This document shows, in pieces, positions 51,301-59,249 of a DNA stretch of 64,000 nucleotides. The stretch is taken from contig CAWAMN010000001.1 in the NCBI GenBank assembly GCA_963783235.1, positions 1,674,001 through 1,738,000 on the forward strand. The letters are read 5' to 3'. The notes beneath the pieces are model-generated. The model had not been told where the DNA came from and searched no databases. It worked only from the letters and a program-made list of their open reading frames with translations. Every line of letters starts with the position of its first letter. Within the stretch, counting starts at the first letter, position 1. A program made the position numbers and the translations under genes. The stretch is from Thiohalomonas sp963783235 (GTDB taxonomy: Bacteria > Pseudomonadota > Gammaproteobacteria > Thiohalomonadales > Thiohalomonadaceae).

Positions 51301-52517
51301 TGCGTCACCCTTTCCGGAACCGGCTTGTTCTTTTCCATCTTCGTGTAGATGGGCATCAGCAGGAAGAACGCGAAGTAAATCGCCGTTGCAATCTGGGCAA
51401 TCAGCGTCTTCACATCAGAGGGCGCTTCCATACCCAGGTAACCGAGCACGAAGAAGGCGATCACGAACAGGGTCAGCATCAGCTTGTACTGCCAGCCGCG
51501 GTAGCGGATCGACTTGACCGGATTGCGGTCGAGCCACGGCAGGAAGAAGAACGCGACCACTGCCGCACCCATAGCGACCACGCCCAGGAACTTGTCCGGA
51601 ACGGCGCGGAGGATGGCGTAGAACGGCGTGAAGTACCAGACCGGTGCGATATGCGGCGGGGTCTTCATCGGATTCGCCGGCTCGAAGTTGGGATGCTCCA
51701 GGAAGAAGCCGCCCATCTCCGGCATGAAGAACACCACGATGGAGAAGAACATCAGGAAGACGACGACGCCCACGATGTCCTTGACCGAGTAGTAGGGGTG
51801 GAACGGAATGCCATCTTTGGGGATGCCGTTCTCGTCCTTGTTCTTCTTGATCTCCACGCCGTCCGGGTTGTTGGAACCCACTTCATGCAGGGCAAGGATG
51901 TGGGCAACGATCAGGCCCACCAGCACGAACGGCACCGCAATGACATGGAATGCGAAGAAGCGGTTCAGGGTGGCGTCGGAGACCACGAAGTCACCACGAA
52001 TCCACAGCGACAGGTCATCACCGATCACCGGAATCGCCCCGAACAGCGACACGATAACCTGCGCGCCCCAGTAGGACATCTGCCCCCAGGGCAGCAGATA
52101 GCCGAAGAAGGCCTCGGCCATCAATGCCAGGAAGATCAGCATGCCAAAGATCCACACCAGCTCCCGCGGCTGCTTGTACGAGCCGTACATCAGGCCGCGG
52201 AACATATGCAGATAGACCACCAGGAAGAAGGCCGAGGCACCCGTGGAGTGCATATAACGGATCAGCCAACCCCAGTTGACGTCCCGCATGATGTACTCGA
52301 CGGAACCGAAGGCGAGACTCGCGTCCGGTTTGTAGCTCATGGTCAGGAAAATGCCGGTGACAAGCTGGATAACCAGCACCAGCAGTGCCAGGGAACCGAA
52401 GAAGTACCAGAAGTTGAAGTTCTTCGGTGCATAGTACTCGGAAAGATGCTCTTTCCACATCTTGGAGGCCGGGAAGCGGTCATCGACCCAGCCCATTACG
52501 CTGTTCATGACGCTCAT
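51297..52517 (-). CDS. petB: cytochrome b of the bc1 complex
   Basis: 406 aa with eight membrane helices. The paired heme-ligand His residues are seen around YMHSTGASAFFLVVYLHMFR and FFAFHVIAVPFVLVGLIVAH. The quinol-oxidation loop motif PEW is present in this protein as PVWYFTPFYAILR, a replacement of Glu by Val at a position where most bc1 complexes have PEWY. The N-terminus WVDDRFPASKMWKEHLSEYY is standard. It catalyses quinol oxidation and quinone reduction. It shares one base with petA. Confidence 0.95.
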   Translation of the reverse strand: MSVMNSVMGWVDDRFPASKMWKEHLSEYYAPKNFNFWYFFGSLALLVLVIQLVTGIFLTMSYKPDASLAFGSVEYIMRDVNWGWLIRYMHSTGASAFFLVVYLHMFRGLMYGSYKQPRELVWIFGMLIFLALMAEAFFGYLLPWGQMSYWGAQVIVSLFGAIPVIGDDLSLWIRGDFVVSDATLNRFFAFHVIAVPFVLVGLIVAHILALHEVGSNNPDGVEIKKNKDENGIPKDGIPFHPYYSVKDIVGVVVFLMFFSIVVFFMPEMGGFFLEHPNFEPANPMKTPPHIAPVWYFTPFYAILRAVPDKFLGVVAMGAAVVAFFFLPWLDRNPVKSIRYRGWQYKLMLTLFVIAFFVLGYLGMEAPSDVKTLIAQIATAIYFAFFLLMPIYTKMEKNKPVPERVTQ

Positions 52518-53110
52518 CAGGCGGCTCCTTTATCTTCACCTACCAGGATTCGGGTATCGCTCAGATACACGTAAGGCGGCACTTCAAGGTTCAGTGGCGC
52601 CGGTACGCTCTGGAACACACGACCGGCCAGGTCGAACTTGGAGCCGTGGCAGGGACAGAAGAAACCGCCCTTCCAGTCCGGACCGAGGTCCGCCGGGGCG
52701 ATCTCCGGACGGAACGTGGGGGAGCAGCCGAGGTGCGTGCAGATTCCGACCAGAACCAGGTATTCAGGCTTGATGGAGCGCTGCGGGTTCTGCGCATACT
52801 CCGGCTGCTGCGGTTGTTCGGACTGCGGATCGCGCAATCGATCGTTATTGGAAGGCAAGTCGTCGATATTTCGCTGGGTCCGACGAACGATCCAAACCGG
52901 CTTGCCGCGCCATTCGACGGTCATCATCTGACCCGGCTCGAGCTTGCTTACGTCGGCTTCAACCGGGGCACCGGCCGCCTGGGCCCGCGCACTCGGCTGC
53001 ATGGAAACTACAAAAGGGGCAGCTACGAAACCTGCACCCACTGCACCCGCACCTGCGGTAACAGTGGTGAGGAACCGGCGCCGACCCTTGTCTACACCTT
53101 CAGTGCTCAT
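52517..53110 (-). CDS. petA: Rieske iron-sulfur protein of the bc1 complex
   Basis: 197 aa from the ATG at 53110. A twin-arginine type anchor (KGRRRFLTTVTAGAGAVGAG) is followed by the soluble Rieske domain with the 2Fe-2S ligands in CTHLGCSP and CPCHGSKFD. It moves electrons from quinol at cytochrome b to cytochrome c1. It is first in the petABC operon, which is overlapping throughout and therefore translationally coupled. GGGAGAGG lies before the start. Confidence 0.96.
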   Translation of the reverse strand: MSTEGVDKGRRRFLTTVTAGAGAVGAGFVAAPFVVSMQPSARAQAAGAPVEADVSKLEPGQMMTVEWRGKPVWIVRRTQRNIDDLPSNNDRLRDPQSEQPQQPEYAQNPQRSIKPEYLVLVGICTHLGCSPTFRPEIAPADLGPDWKGGFFCPCHGSKFDLAGRVFQSVPAPLNLEVPPYVYLSDTRILVGEDKGAA

Positions 53111-53551
53111 CAAGCCTCTCCCACTCGCTGGAAAGTTGGGTTAATTAGTCAATTTGAAGCAAAAACCACCCGCCCCCCGAGGCGGACGATAAAGAAAATC
53201 GTAATATTCTAAATTTGAGCAGAAACAAACATGCATTTTCCCCCATCGACTAAATGGAGGTCAAGTTGAGGGAGTACCCCCCTGGAGGGAATCGGCCTCC
53301 CCCGGCCGCGCATCCGTATCAACCCGGAGTTTCATCGATTCGCATGCTGTCGCGCAGGGTACTGTTCCCACAGGGGATTTTCCCAAACATGCTCCCAATC
53401 GGCCGAACCCGTGCAGGGATCCGGTCGCAAAAGCGAAAAAGGCGGGCTTGCGAAAGAATTTCATCGTACGGCGATAGGCAGGCGAGCAATTTCATGAAAA
53501 TCCGGGGTGTTAAGCCCGGTGACCAAAACGAGCGCATCGCGCAAATTGTGC
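53111..53551. other. 440-bp gap between petA and the NIF3 gene, no gene seen
   Basis: Several short frames cross this stretch, but none has a ribosome site, family motif or sensible composition. It must contain the petA promoter, but I cannot point to a convincing -35/-10 pair. An AT-rich patch at 53195-53235 is the likeliest place. From memory, rplM-rpsI often lie in this interval in related genomes; they are absent here. Confidence 0.5.
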
Positions 53552-54301
53552 TCAGACCGGGTTCGGGACGTCGATGAACTGGTGCTCAATCCTAAAATGT
53601 TCCGCCAAATGCCGACCCAGAGCCTGGACGCCGTAGCGTTCCGTGGCATGGTGACCGGCGGCGAAATAATCGATTCCGAGTTCACGGGCGGTGTGGACCG
53701 TGGGCTCCGAGATCTCGCCGCTAATGAACGCGTCCAGTCCCAGAGCGGCGGCCTCGGCGAGATAACCCTGGGCCGCGCCGGTACACCAGCCAATGCGCTT
53801 GAGCGGCCGCGGCGCTCCCTCGATATGCAACGGAGCGCGCTCCAGGGTCGTTTCCAGGCGCAGGGCCAGCTCGGCGGCGGAGACCGCATTCTGCAGCTCT
53901 GTGAAACAGGCCAGGTTACCGCGGCCAAACCGGCCGGCGGTATCCAGCCCCAACCTCGCCCCGAGCTGGGCATTGTTGCCGAGTTCGGGGTGGCCATCGA
54001 GGGGTAAGTGGTAGCCGATGAGGTTGATTCCCGCATTCATCAGAAGCCGAAGCCGTTCGTATTTCATGCCCACCACGCGCGGGTCTTCGCCTTTCCAGAA
54101 GTAGCCGTGGTGTACGAGAATGGCATCGGCCCCCACGTCGAGGGCCCGTTCCAGCAACTCGCGACAGGCGGTTACGCCGGAAATCAGGCTCTCGATCTCC
54201 TCCTTCCCCTGTACTTGCAGCCCGTTGGGACAGTAATCCTCGTAGTCCCCTGTGCAAAGAAGGTCGTCGGTGTGGGTGATAATTTCTCGGATTCGGACCA
54301 T
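53552..54301 (-). CDS. NIF3-like dinuclear metal-center protein (YbgI family)
   Basis: 249 aa. The metal ligands expected for the family are seen in ILVHHGYFWKGEDP (HH near residue 64), the region around GYHLPLDGHPELGNN, and AGHHATERYGVQALG near the C-terminus. CPNGLQVQG near the N-terminus is typical. Members bind two metal ions; proposed roles include GTP cyclohydrolase-like chemistry, but the true function is unsettled. It is divergent from the AlgW/DegS-type protease, as in pseudomonads. Confidence 0.93.
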   Translation of the reverse strand: MVRIREIITHTDDLLCTGDYEDYCPNGLQVQGKEEIESLISGVTACRELLERALDVGADAILVHHGYFWKGEDPRVVGMKYERLRLLMNAGINLIGYHLPLDGHPELGNNAQLGARLGLDTAGRFGRGNLACFTELQNAVSAAELALRLETTLERAPLHIEGAPRPLKRIGWCTGAAQGYLAEAAALGLDAFISGEISEPTVHTARELGIDYFAAGHHATERYGVQALGRHLAEHFRIEHQFIDVPNPV

Positions 54302-54575
54302 AGTTACGCTTTCTCCTTCAAGGTCGGCAGCCCCATTTTCGGGGATTGAACGGCTTTCAGTGGACGGTGGCTATTTGCAAAAGACGCGTTAGACTGGATA
54401 GCCGCGCAGGATGATCCCGATGAGCTCAGCTTCGGTTTCGCCTCTCTTGGCGCCGGCCTGCGCTCCGCGGCACGAGTGCTTGACTGCAAGCGATTTGCAG
54501 CAGCGTACCTTTTTTCCGCGGGGTTCTGATCACCGTTACGACTTAACTTGAGTTTGAACCACATGGGAGCCGCGC

Positions 54576-55742
54576 ATGAAGGGCTATAAACCTCTGTTGT
54601 TTCTCTTCCAGTCAGTTACCGTGGGTCTGGCGGTGGCCTTCGTCGTTCTGGTCTGGCGCCCGGGGCTCCTGGAGGAAAGCAAGGTGGTCGAAATCGTCGA
54701 AAGCACCACTTCGGCCGCCATTTCTCCAAAAAGCGGTCCCGTATCCTATGCGGACGCCGTCGCCCGTGCCGCTCCCGCAGTCGTCAACATCTATACTCAC
54801 AAAACCGTCAAGGATGATGCCCATGGCCTTCTCGGCGATCCCATATTTCGTCACTTTTTCGGGGATCGCTTCCAACAGCCGCCTCAGGAACGCGAGGAGT
54901 CGTCGCTCGGCTCCGGCGTCATTGTCAACGCGAACGGCTACGTCCTGACGAACAACCATGTAATCGAGGGCGCCGATACCATTCGCGTCGCTCTGCACGA
55001 TGGACGCAAGGCCGAAGCCGAGGTCGTCGGCTCCGATCCGGAGGCGGATTTGGCCGTCCTCAAAATCGACCTCGAAGACTTGCCGACAATAACGCTGGGG
55101 CGCTCCGAGGAGCTTCAGGTGGGCGATGTCGTTTTGGCCATCGGTAATCCGTTTGGCGTGGGTCAAACGGTGACACTGGGGATCGCCAGCGCCACCGGGC
55201 GCGACCAACTGGGTATCAACACCTTCGAAAATTTTATCCAGACCGATGCGGCCATCAACCCCGGCAACTCCGGCGGAGCCCTGATCACGGCGACCGGTGA
55301 ACTGGTGGGCATCAATACCGCCATTTTCTCGCGTACCGGCGGTTCTCAGGGGATCGGATTTGCCATCCCCGTGAGGCTCGCAAAGGGCAGTATGACCCAA
55401 ATCATCGAAACCGGACGCGTCTCTCGCGGCTGGCTCGGTATCGAAATCCAGGCGATCACAGCCGAACTGGCGGAATCCTTCAGACTGGATAGTGAAGAGG
55501 GTGTCATCGTGGCCGGTGTACTCCGAAACGGCCCCGCCTACAGCGCTGGCTTACGGCCGGGCGATGTCATCACCCACGTTGGCAACGAGCCGGTCTCCGA
55601 CGTCAGAGACGCCCTGAATACCATCACCCGGACCCGCCCGGGCGATGAGATCATCGTCCGGGGCATCCGCGACGGCGAACCGTTCGAACTGCAGGCGAAA
55701 GTCGCCGAACGACCGGTGCAGACTGCCGTTCAGGGGCGTTGA
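54576..55742 (+). CDS. algW: AlgW/DegS-type inner-membrane serine protease (trypsin-PDZ)
   Basis: 388 aa. One N-terminal membrane helix (SVTVGLAVAFVVLVWRPGLL) anchors it to the inner membrane. The trypsin-like domain has the catalytic triad in LTNNHVIEG (His), EADLAVLKID (Asp) and NPGNSGGALI (Ser). A single PDZ domain (VLRNGPAYSAGLRPGDVITH) follows, so it belongs to the DegS/AlgW rather than the two-PDZ DegP class. In the family it senses misfolded outer-membrane proteins and cleaves the anti-sigma factor RseA/MucA. GGGAG lies six bases before the ATG. Confidence 0.92.
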   Translation: MKGYKPLLFLFQSVTVGLAVAFVVLVWRPGLLEESKVVEIVESTTSAAISPKSGPVSYADAVARAAPAVVNIYTHKTVKDDAHGLLGDPIFRHFFGDRFQQPPQEREESSLGSGVIVNANGYVLTNNHVIEGADTIRVALHDGRKAEAEVVGSDPEADLAVLKIDLEDLPTITLGRSEELQVGDVVLAIGNPFGVGQTVTLGIASATGRDQLGINTFENFIQTDAAINPGNSGGALITATGELVGINTAIFSRTGGSQGIGFAIPVRLAKGSMTQIIETGRVSRGWLGIEIQAITAELAESFRLDSEEGVIVAGVLRNGPAYSAGLRPGDVITHVGNEPVSDVRDALNTITRTRPGDEIIVRGIRDGEPFELQAKVAERPVQTAVQGR

Positions 55743-55865
55743 GTCGAATTCTGCGGCGATCGCCCCCCCCCGGAATGGCGGGAAGTGCTTAAAAGGCGAG
55801 ATAGCGCAGATGAGGGCGCCAATCCCGGCGCTCTTTGAATTGTGCGGCACTTCCCGCGGAGCAGT

Positions 55866-56945
55866 TTACCGAAGACTCTCTCGCAAAGCCGCCACAAAGG
55901 CGTCATTTTCATCCGGTGTGCCCACGGTCACCCGCAGGCAGCCGGAGAGCGCACCACCGCTGCGATTAAGATTCTTGATCAGCACGCCCCGCCTCTTTAA
56001 CCCCTCGAATACCGCATCGGCATCCCCCCCCACCCGGAACAGGATGAAATTGGCCGCCGACGGATAGGGGGCGACACCATCAATGGCTCCCAATGCCGAA
56101 GCCAACCGATCCCTCTCCTTGCAAATACGGGCGGTCTGCTCGTCCAGCACGGCCACATGGCCAAGCGCGAATTCGCCGCTGGCCTGGGTGAGGACGTTGA
56201 TATTGTACGGCAGACGTACTTTGTCGAGTTCGGCCAGCCACTTACCCGGCCCGGCCAGAAGGCCAAGTCGCAGGCCGGCCAGGCCCAGCTTGGAAACCGT
56301 TCGCATCACCAGCAGATTGTCCCACTGGCCGAGACGGTCCATGAAACTGCGTTCGGCAAAGGCGTGGTAGGCCTCATCCACCACGACGAGACCGGGGGCC
56401 GCTTCGATAATCGCCACCATGTCGCTCTCGTCGAACAGGTTCCCGGTGGGATTATTGGGATACGCCAGGTAGACCACAGCGGGCTGATGTTCTTCGATGG
56501 CCTTCAGCATCGCGGCCCGATCGAGCCCGAAATCACTCTCCCGCAACGGGACGCCCGCATAATCGATGCCGGCGAAAGTGGCGATCATCCGGTACATGAC
56601 AAAACCGGGCTCGGGTGCAAGAACGGCCCGCCCGGAGCCGCCCAGCGCCAGCGCCAGCATTTGGATGATTTCGTCCGAACCGTTGCCGAGTAGCAGGTCC
56701 ATTCCCTCCGGGACCGCCATGGTCTCGCGCAACCGCTCGGCCAGCTGCCGGGCCCTCGCATCCGGATAGCGGTTGAGCGGGACCTCGCGAAGCGATTCCA
56801 ACCACTCCTCCACCAGCTCCGGCGGCCAGGTGTAGGGATTCTCCATGGCGTCCAGCTTGATCAAATTGCCGGCGTCCGGCACCGGGTAGGCGTTAATCGC
56901 CCGAATCTCCGGCCGTATCCACTTTTCGAACAGTTCTTTTTTCAT
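55866..56945 (-). CDS. hisC: histidinol-phosphate aminotransferase
   Basis: 359 aa. Fold-type I PLP enzyme: LDAMENPYTWPPELVEEWLE near the N-terminus, LLGNGSDEIIQMLALALGG, and the PLP lysine in RTVSKLGLAGLRLGLL near residue 220, with VVDEAYHAFAERSF as the cofactor Asp/Tyr region. It makes histidinol phosphate from imidazole acetol phosphate. It is last in mlaFEDCB-ibaG-murA-hisGDC and is separated from hisD by a nested palindrome. Confidence 0.95.
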   Translation of the reverse strand: MKKELFEKWIRPEIRAINAYPVPDAGNLIKLDAMENPYTWPPELVEEWLESLREVPLNRYPDARARQLAERLRETMAVPEGMDLLLGNGSDEIIQMLALALGGSGRAVLAPEPGFVMYRMIATFAGIDYAGVPLRESDFGLDRAAMLKAIEEHQPAVVYLAYPNNPTGNLFDESDMVAIIEAAPGLVVVDEAYHAFAERSFMDRLGQWDNLLVMRTVSKLGLAGLRLGLLAGPGKWLAELDKVRLPYNINVLTQASGEFALGHVAVLDEQTARICKERDRLASALGAIDGVAPYPSAANFILFRVGGDADAVFEGLKRRGVLIKNLNRSGGALSGCLRVTVGTPDENDAFVAALRESLR

Positions 56946-56957
56946 GACTTCGATTCA

Positions 56958-57106
56958 TAAACCACGGGGTGCACGGGGGACACGGGGGAGTTGAATGAAA
57001 CCACAGAGCGCACAGAGGTCACAGAGAACACCAGACTTATTCTGATTTAATCTCTTTGTTCTCTGTGACCTCTGTGGTTAGCAATCCCCGTGTGCCCCGT
57101 GGTTAA
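56958..57106. repeat. nested palindromic repeat between hisD and hisC
   Basis: An outer inverted repeat (AAACCACGGGG near 56959 and CCCCGTGGTTAA near 57096) encloses an inner one: ACCACAGAG...GTCACAGAGAAC at 57000-57029 and GTTCTCTGTGACCTCTGTGG at 57058-57077. The unit can fold into one long stem in the his mRNA. The hisD TAA stop (57105-57103) lies inside the right outer arm. Short CACAGAG and CACGGGG motifs are repeated within each arm. Confidence 0.8.
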
Positions 57107-58407
57107 TGCTTTTTGATCCGGTACTCGGCCGAACGGGCGTGAGCGGTCAGACCTTCGCCGCGGGCGAAGGTGGAGGCGGTCTTGCCCAGCTCCGAGGCGC
57201 CGTCGGCGGAGAACATGATGAGGCTGGAGCGTTTCTGGAAGTCGTAGACACCCAGGGGTGAGGAGAAGCGTGCCGTGCGCGAGGTGGGCAGTACGTGGTT
57301 GGGCCCCGCGCAGTAGTCACCGAGGGCCTCGGCGGTGTAGCGGCCCATGAAGATGGCTCCGGCGTGGCGGATCTTCGGTGCCATCACCTCCGGATCGGCC
57401 ACTGACAGCTCTAGGTGTTCGGGGGCGATGAAGTTGGCCACCTCCACCGCCTCGTCCATGTCCTTCACCTTCACGAAGGCGCCGCGCGCCTCCAGGGAGG
57501 TGCGGATGATCTCAGCGCGTTCCATGGTCGGCAGAAGACGTTCAATGGCTTCCGCCACTCTATCGAGGAAATTGCTGTCGGGACAGACCAGAATCGACTG
57601 CGCATCTTCGTCGTGCTCGGCCTGGGAGAAGAGGTCCATGGCGATCCAGTCCGGATCGGTCTCCCCATCACAAACCACCAGTATCTCCGAGGGTCCGGCG
57701 ATCATATCGATGCCCACCGTCCCGTAAACCATACCCTTGGCGGTTGCCACGAAGATGTTGCCGGGGCCGACGATCTTGTCGACGGCCGGTACCGTCTCGG
57801 TACCATACGCCAAAGCCGCGACGGCTTGGGCGCCCCCCAGGGCAAACACCCGATCGACACCGACCACAGCCGCTGCCGCGAGCACCAGGTCGTTCACTTC
57901 GCCATCGGGCGTCGGCACCACCATGATCAATTCAGAAACGCCCGCCACCTTGGCGGGAATACCGTTCATCAGCACCGACGACGGGTAGGCCGCCTTGCCG
58001 CCCGGCACGTAAAGACCGGCGCGCTCCAGGGGCGAAACCTGCTGCCCGAGCAGGGTGCCGTCCGCTTCGGTATAGCTCCACGATTCGCCCTTCTGGTGCT
58101 CGTGGTAGGCACGGACGCGACCGGCGGATAGCTCAAGCGCCTGGCGCTGCTCGAGGGAAAGTGAGGCCAGGGCCTGCTCAAGCCTCTCCTTGGGAATCTC
58201 CAGCTCTTCCATGCTTTTCGCATCCATCCGGTCAAGGCGGTTGGTGTATTCCACCAAGGCGGCGTCGCCTCGTTCGCGCACCGACTTCAGGATGTCACGC
58301 ACGATGCCATTGACCTTGTCGTCGGAAACGCCCTCCCAGGCGAGCAGGGACTCCAACTGACTCCAGAAGTCGGCTTGCGTTGTGTCGAACCTTCGAATCT
58401 TCGGCAT
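57103..58407 (-). CDS. hisD: histidinol dehydrogenase
   Basis: 434 aa, full length. Family signatures are VPGGKAAYPSSVLMNGIPAK, DKIVGPGNIFVATAKGMVYG, AGPSEILVVCDGETDPDWIA and GRYTAEALGDYCAGPNHVLP, with zinc-binding residues in SQAEHDEDAQSILV. It oxidises histidinol to histidine with two NAD. A 203-bp gap to hisG contains a MITE-like element, and the stop codon abuts the palindrome that precedes hisC. Expression across these inserts depends on read-through. Confidence 0.96.
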   Translation of the reverse strand: MPKIRRFDTTQADFWSQLESLLAWEGVSDDKVNGIVRDILKSVRERGDAALVEYTNRLDRMDAKSMEELEIPKERLEQALASLSLEQRQALELSAGRVRAYHEHQKGESWSYTEADGTLLGQQVSPLERAGLYVPGGKAAYPSSVLMNGIPAKVAGVSELIMVVPTPDGEVNDLVLAAAAVVGVDRVFALGGAQAVAALAYGTETVPAVDKIVGPGNIFVATAKGMVYGTVGIDMIAGPSEILVVCDGETDPDWIAMDLFSQAEHDEDAQSILVCPDSNFLDRVAEAIERLLPTMERAEIIRTSLEARGAFVKVKDMDEAVEVANFIAPEHLELSVADPEVMAPKIRHAGAIFMGRYTAEALGDYCAGPNHVLPTSRTARFSSPLGVYDFQKRSSLIMFSADGASELGKTASTFARGEGLTAHARSAEYRIKKH

Positions 58408-58447
58408 GGCTCTTTCTGTAAGGGACTAGAAACTACAAATCAGGGGA

Positions 58448-58614
58448 CTAGTGTACTGTTGCATGCTTGGCGGTGCATTCAGCGAGCCCCCCAAAAACGC
58501 CATGACGGCGTTGCAGCGCTTGACAAGGGAATAACCATTGCCTGCGCGCTGCGCCTTGTCCTGACATTTTTGGGGGGCTCTGAAAGTATCGCCAAGCATG
58601 CAACAGTACACTAG
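58448..58614. mobile_element. MITE-like element with 25-bp terminal inverted repeats and CTAG ends
   Basis: Perfect 25-bp inverted repeats lie at 58448-58472 and 58590-58614, beginning CTAGTGTACTGTTGC. Just inside them both arms carry a similar GAGCCCCCCAAAAA block, so the whole 167 bp can fold back. If CTAG is a 4-bp target duplication, the element proper is 58452-58610 (159 bp). It has no coding capacity. Its right end overlaps the hisG stop codon. Confidence 0.85.
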
Positions 58615-59249
58615 GAGCGTTTTTCCACCGCTTGCGCAATATCGCTGATGAAGCGCTTGATGGTCGCGTGTTTGGTCTTCATGGAGGCCTTGTTCACCAC
58701 CAACCGGGAACTGATCTCGGCGATATGCTCCAGCGGCTGAAGCCCGTTGGCCTTCAGGGTGTTGCCGGTATCGACCAAGTCGACGATGTAATCCGCCAAG
58801 CCCACCAGCGGTGCCAGCTCCATGGAGCCGTAGAGTTTGATGATCTCCACCTGCTTGCCCTTGCGGGCGTAATAGCGGCGGGTGCTGTTCACGAACTTGG
58901 TGGCAATCTTCAGCCGACGGCTGTGCTCCGGTTCCCCTTCCGGCCCCGCCACCATCAGCCGGCAACGGGCGATCCGGAGGTCCAGGGGCTCATATAAACC
59001 TTCGCCGCCGTGCTCCATCAGCACGTCCTTGCCGGCAACCCCCAGATCCGCCGCTCCGTATTCGACGTAGGTCGGTACATCCGAGGCACGGATGATCACC
59101 AGCTTCACATCCTCGCGATTGGTATCGAGGATGAGCTTGCGACTCGTCTCCGGATCGTCGGCCGGCTCGATGCCAGCATGGGCCAGCAGCGGCAGCGTCT
59201 CTTTGAAGATGCGCCCCTTCGACAGGGCAATAGTCAGCGGTTCGCTCAT
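58611..59249 (-). CDS. hisG: ATP phosphoribosyltransferase, short form
   Basis: 212 aa, the short HisG class that needs HisZ as regulatory subunit (hisZ is not in this window). Motifs are LTIALSKGRIFKETLPLLAH, VPTYVEYGAADLGVAGKDVL, IIKLYGSMELAPLVGLADYI and the PRPP loop IVDLVDTGNTLKANGL. It starts histidine synthesis. The ATG overlaps the murA stop by 4 bp. The TAG stop lies in the CTAG end of the MITE-like element; length and C-terminal sequence look normal, so the coding region seems intact. Confidence 0.95.
   Translation of the reverse strand: MSEPLTIALSKGRIFKETLPLLAHAGIEPADDPETSRKLILDTNREDVKLVIIRASDVPTYVEYGAADLGVAGKDVLMEHGGEGLYEPLDLRIARCRLMVAGPEGEPEHSRRLKIATKFVNSTRRYYARKGKQVEIIKLYGSMELAPLVGLADYIVDLVDTGNTLKANGLQPLEHIAEISSRLVVNKASMKTKHATIKRFISDIAQAVEKRS

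Noticed and set aside
53461..54036. 191-codon minus-strand frame overlapping the NIF3 gene
   Set aside because: It is a shifted-frame shadow: the Ser/Arg/Pro-rich product has no motif, whereas the NIF3 frame carries clear metal-site motifs.
56960..57080. Short CACAGAG/CACGGGG tandem motifs as a CRISPR array
   Set aside because: The repeats are 7-10 bases, have no regular spacers, and form inverted arms; no cas genes are nearby.
58426..58965. Minus-strand frame crossing the hisG end and the MITE-like element
   Set aside because: It reads hisG out of frame and then the inverted-repeat element; there is no protein-like composition.
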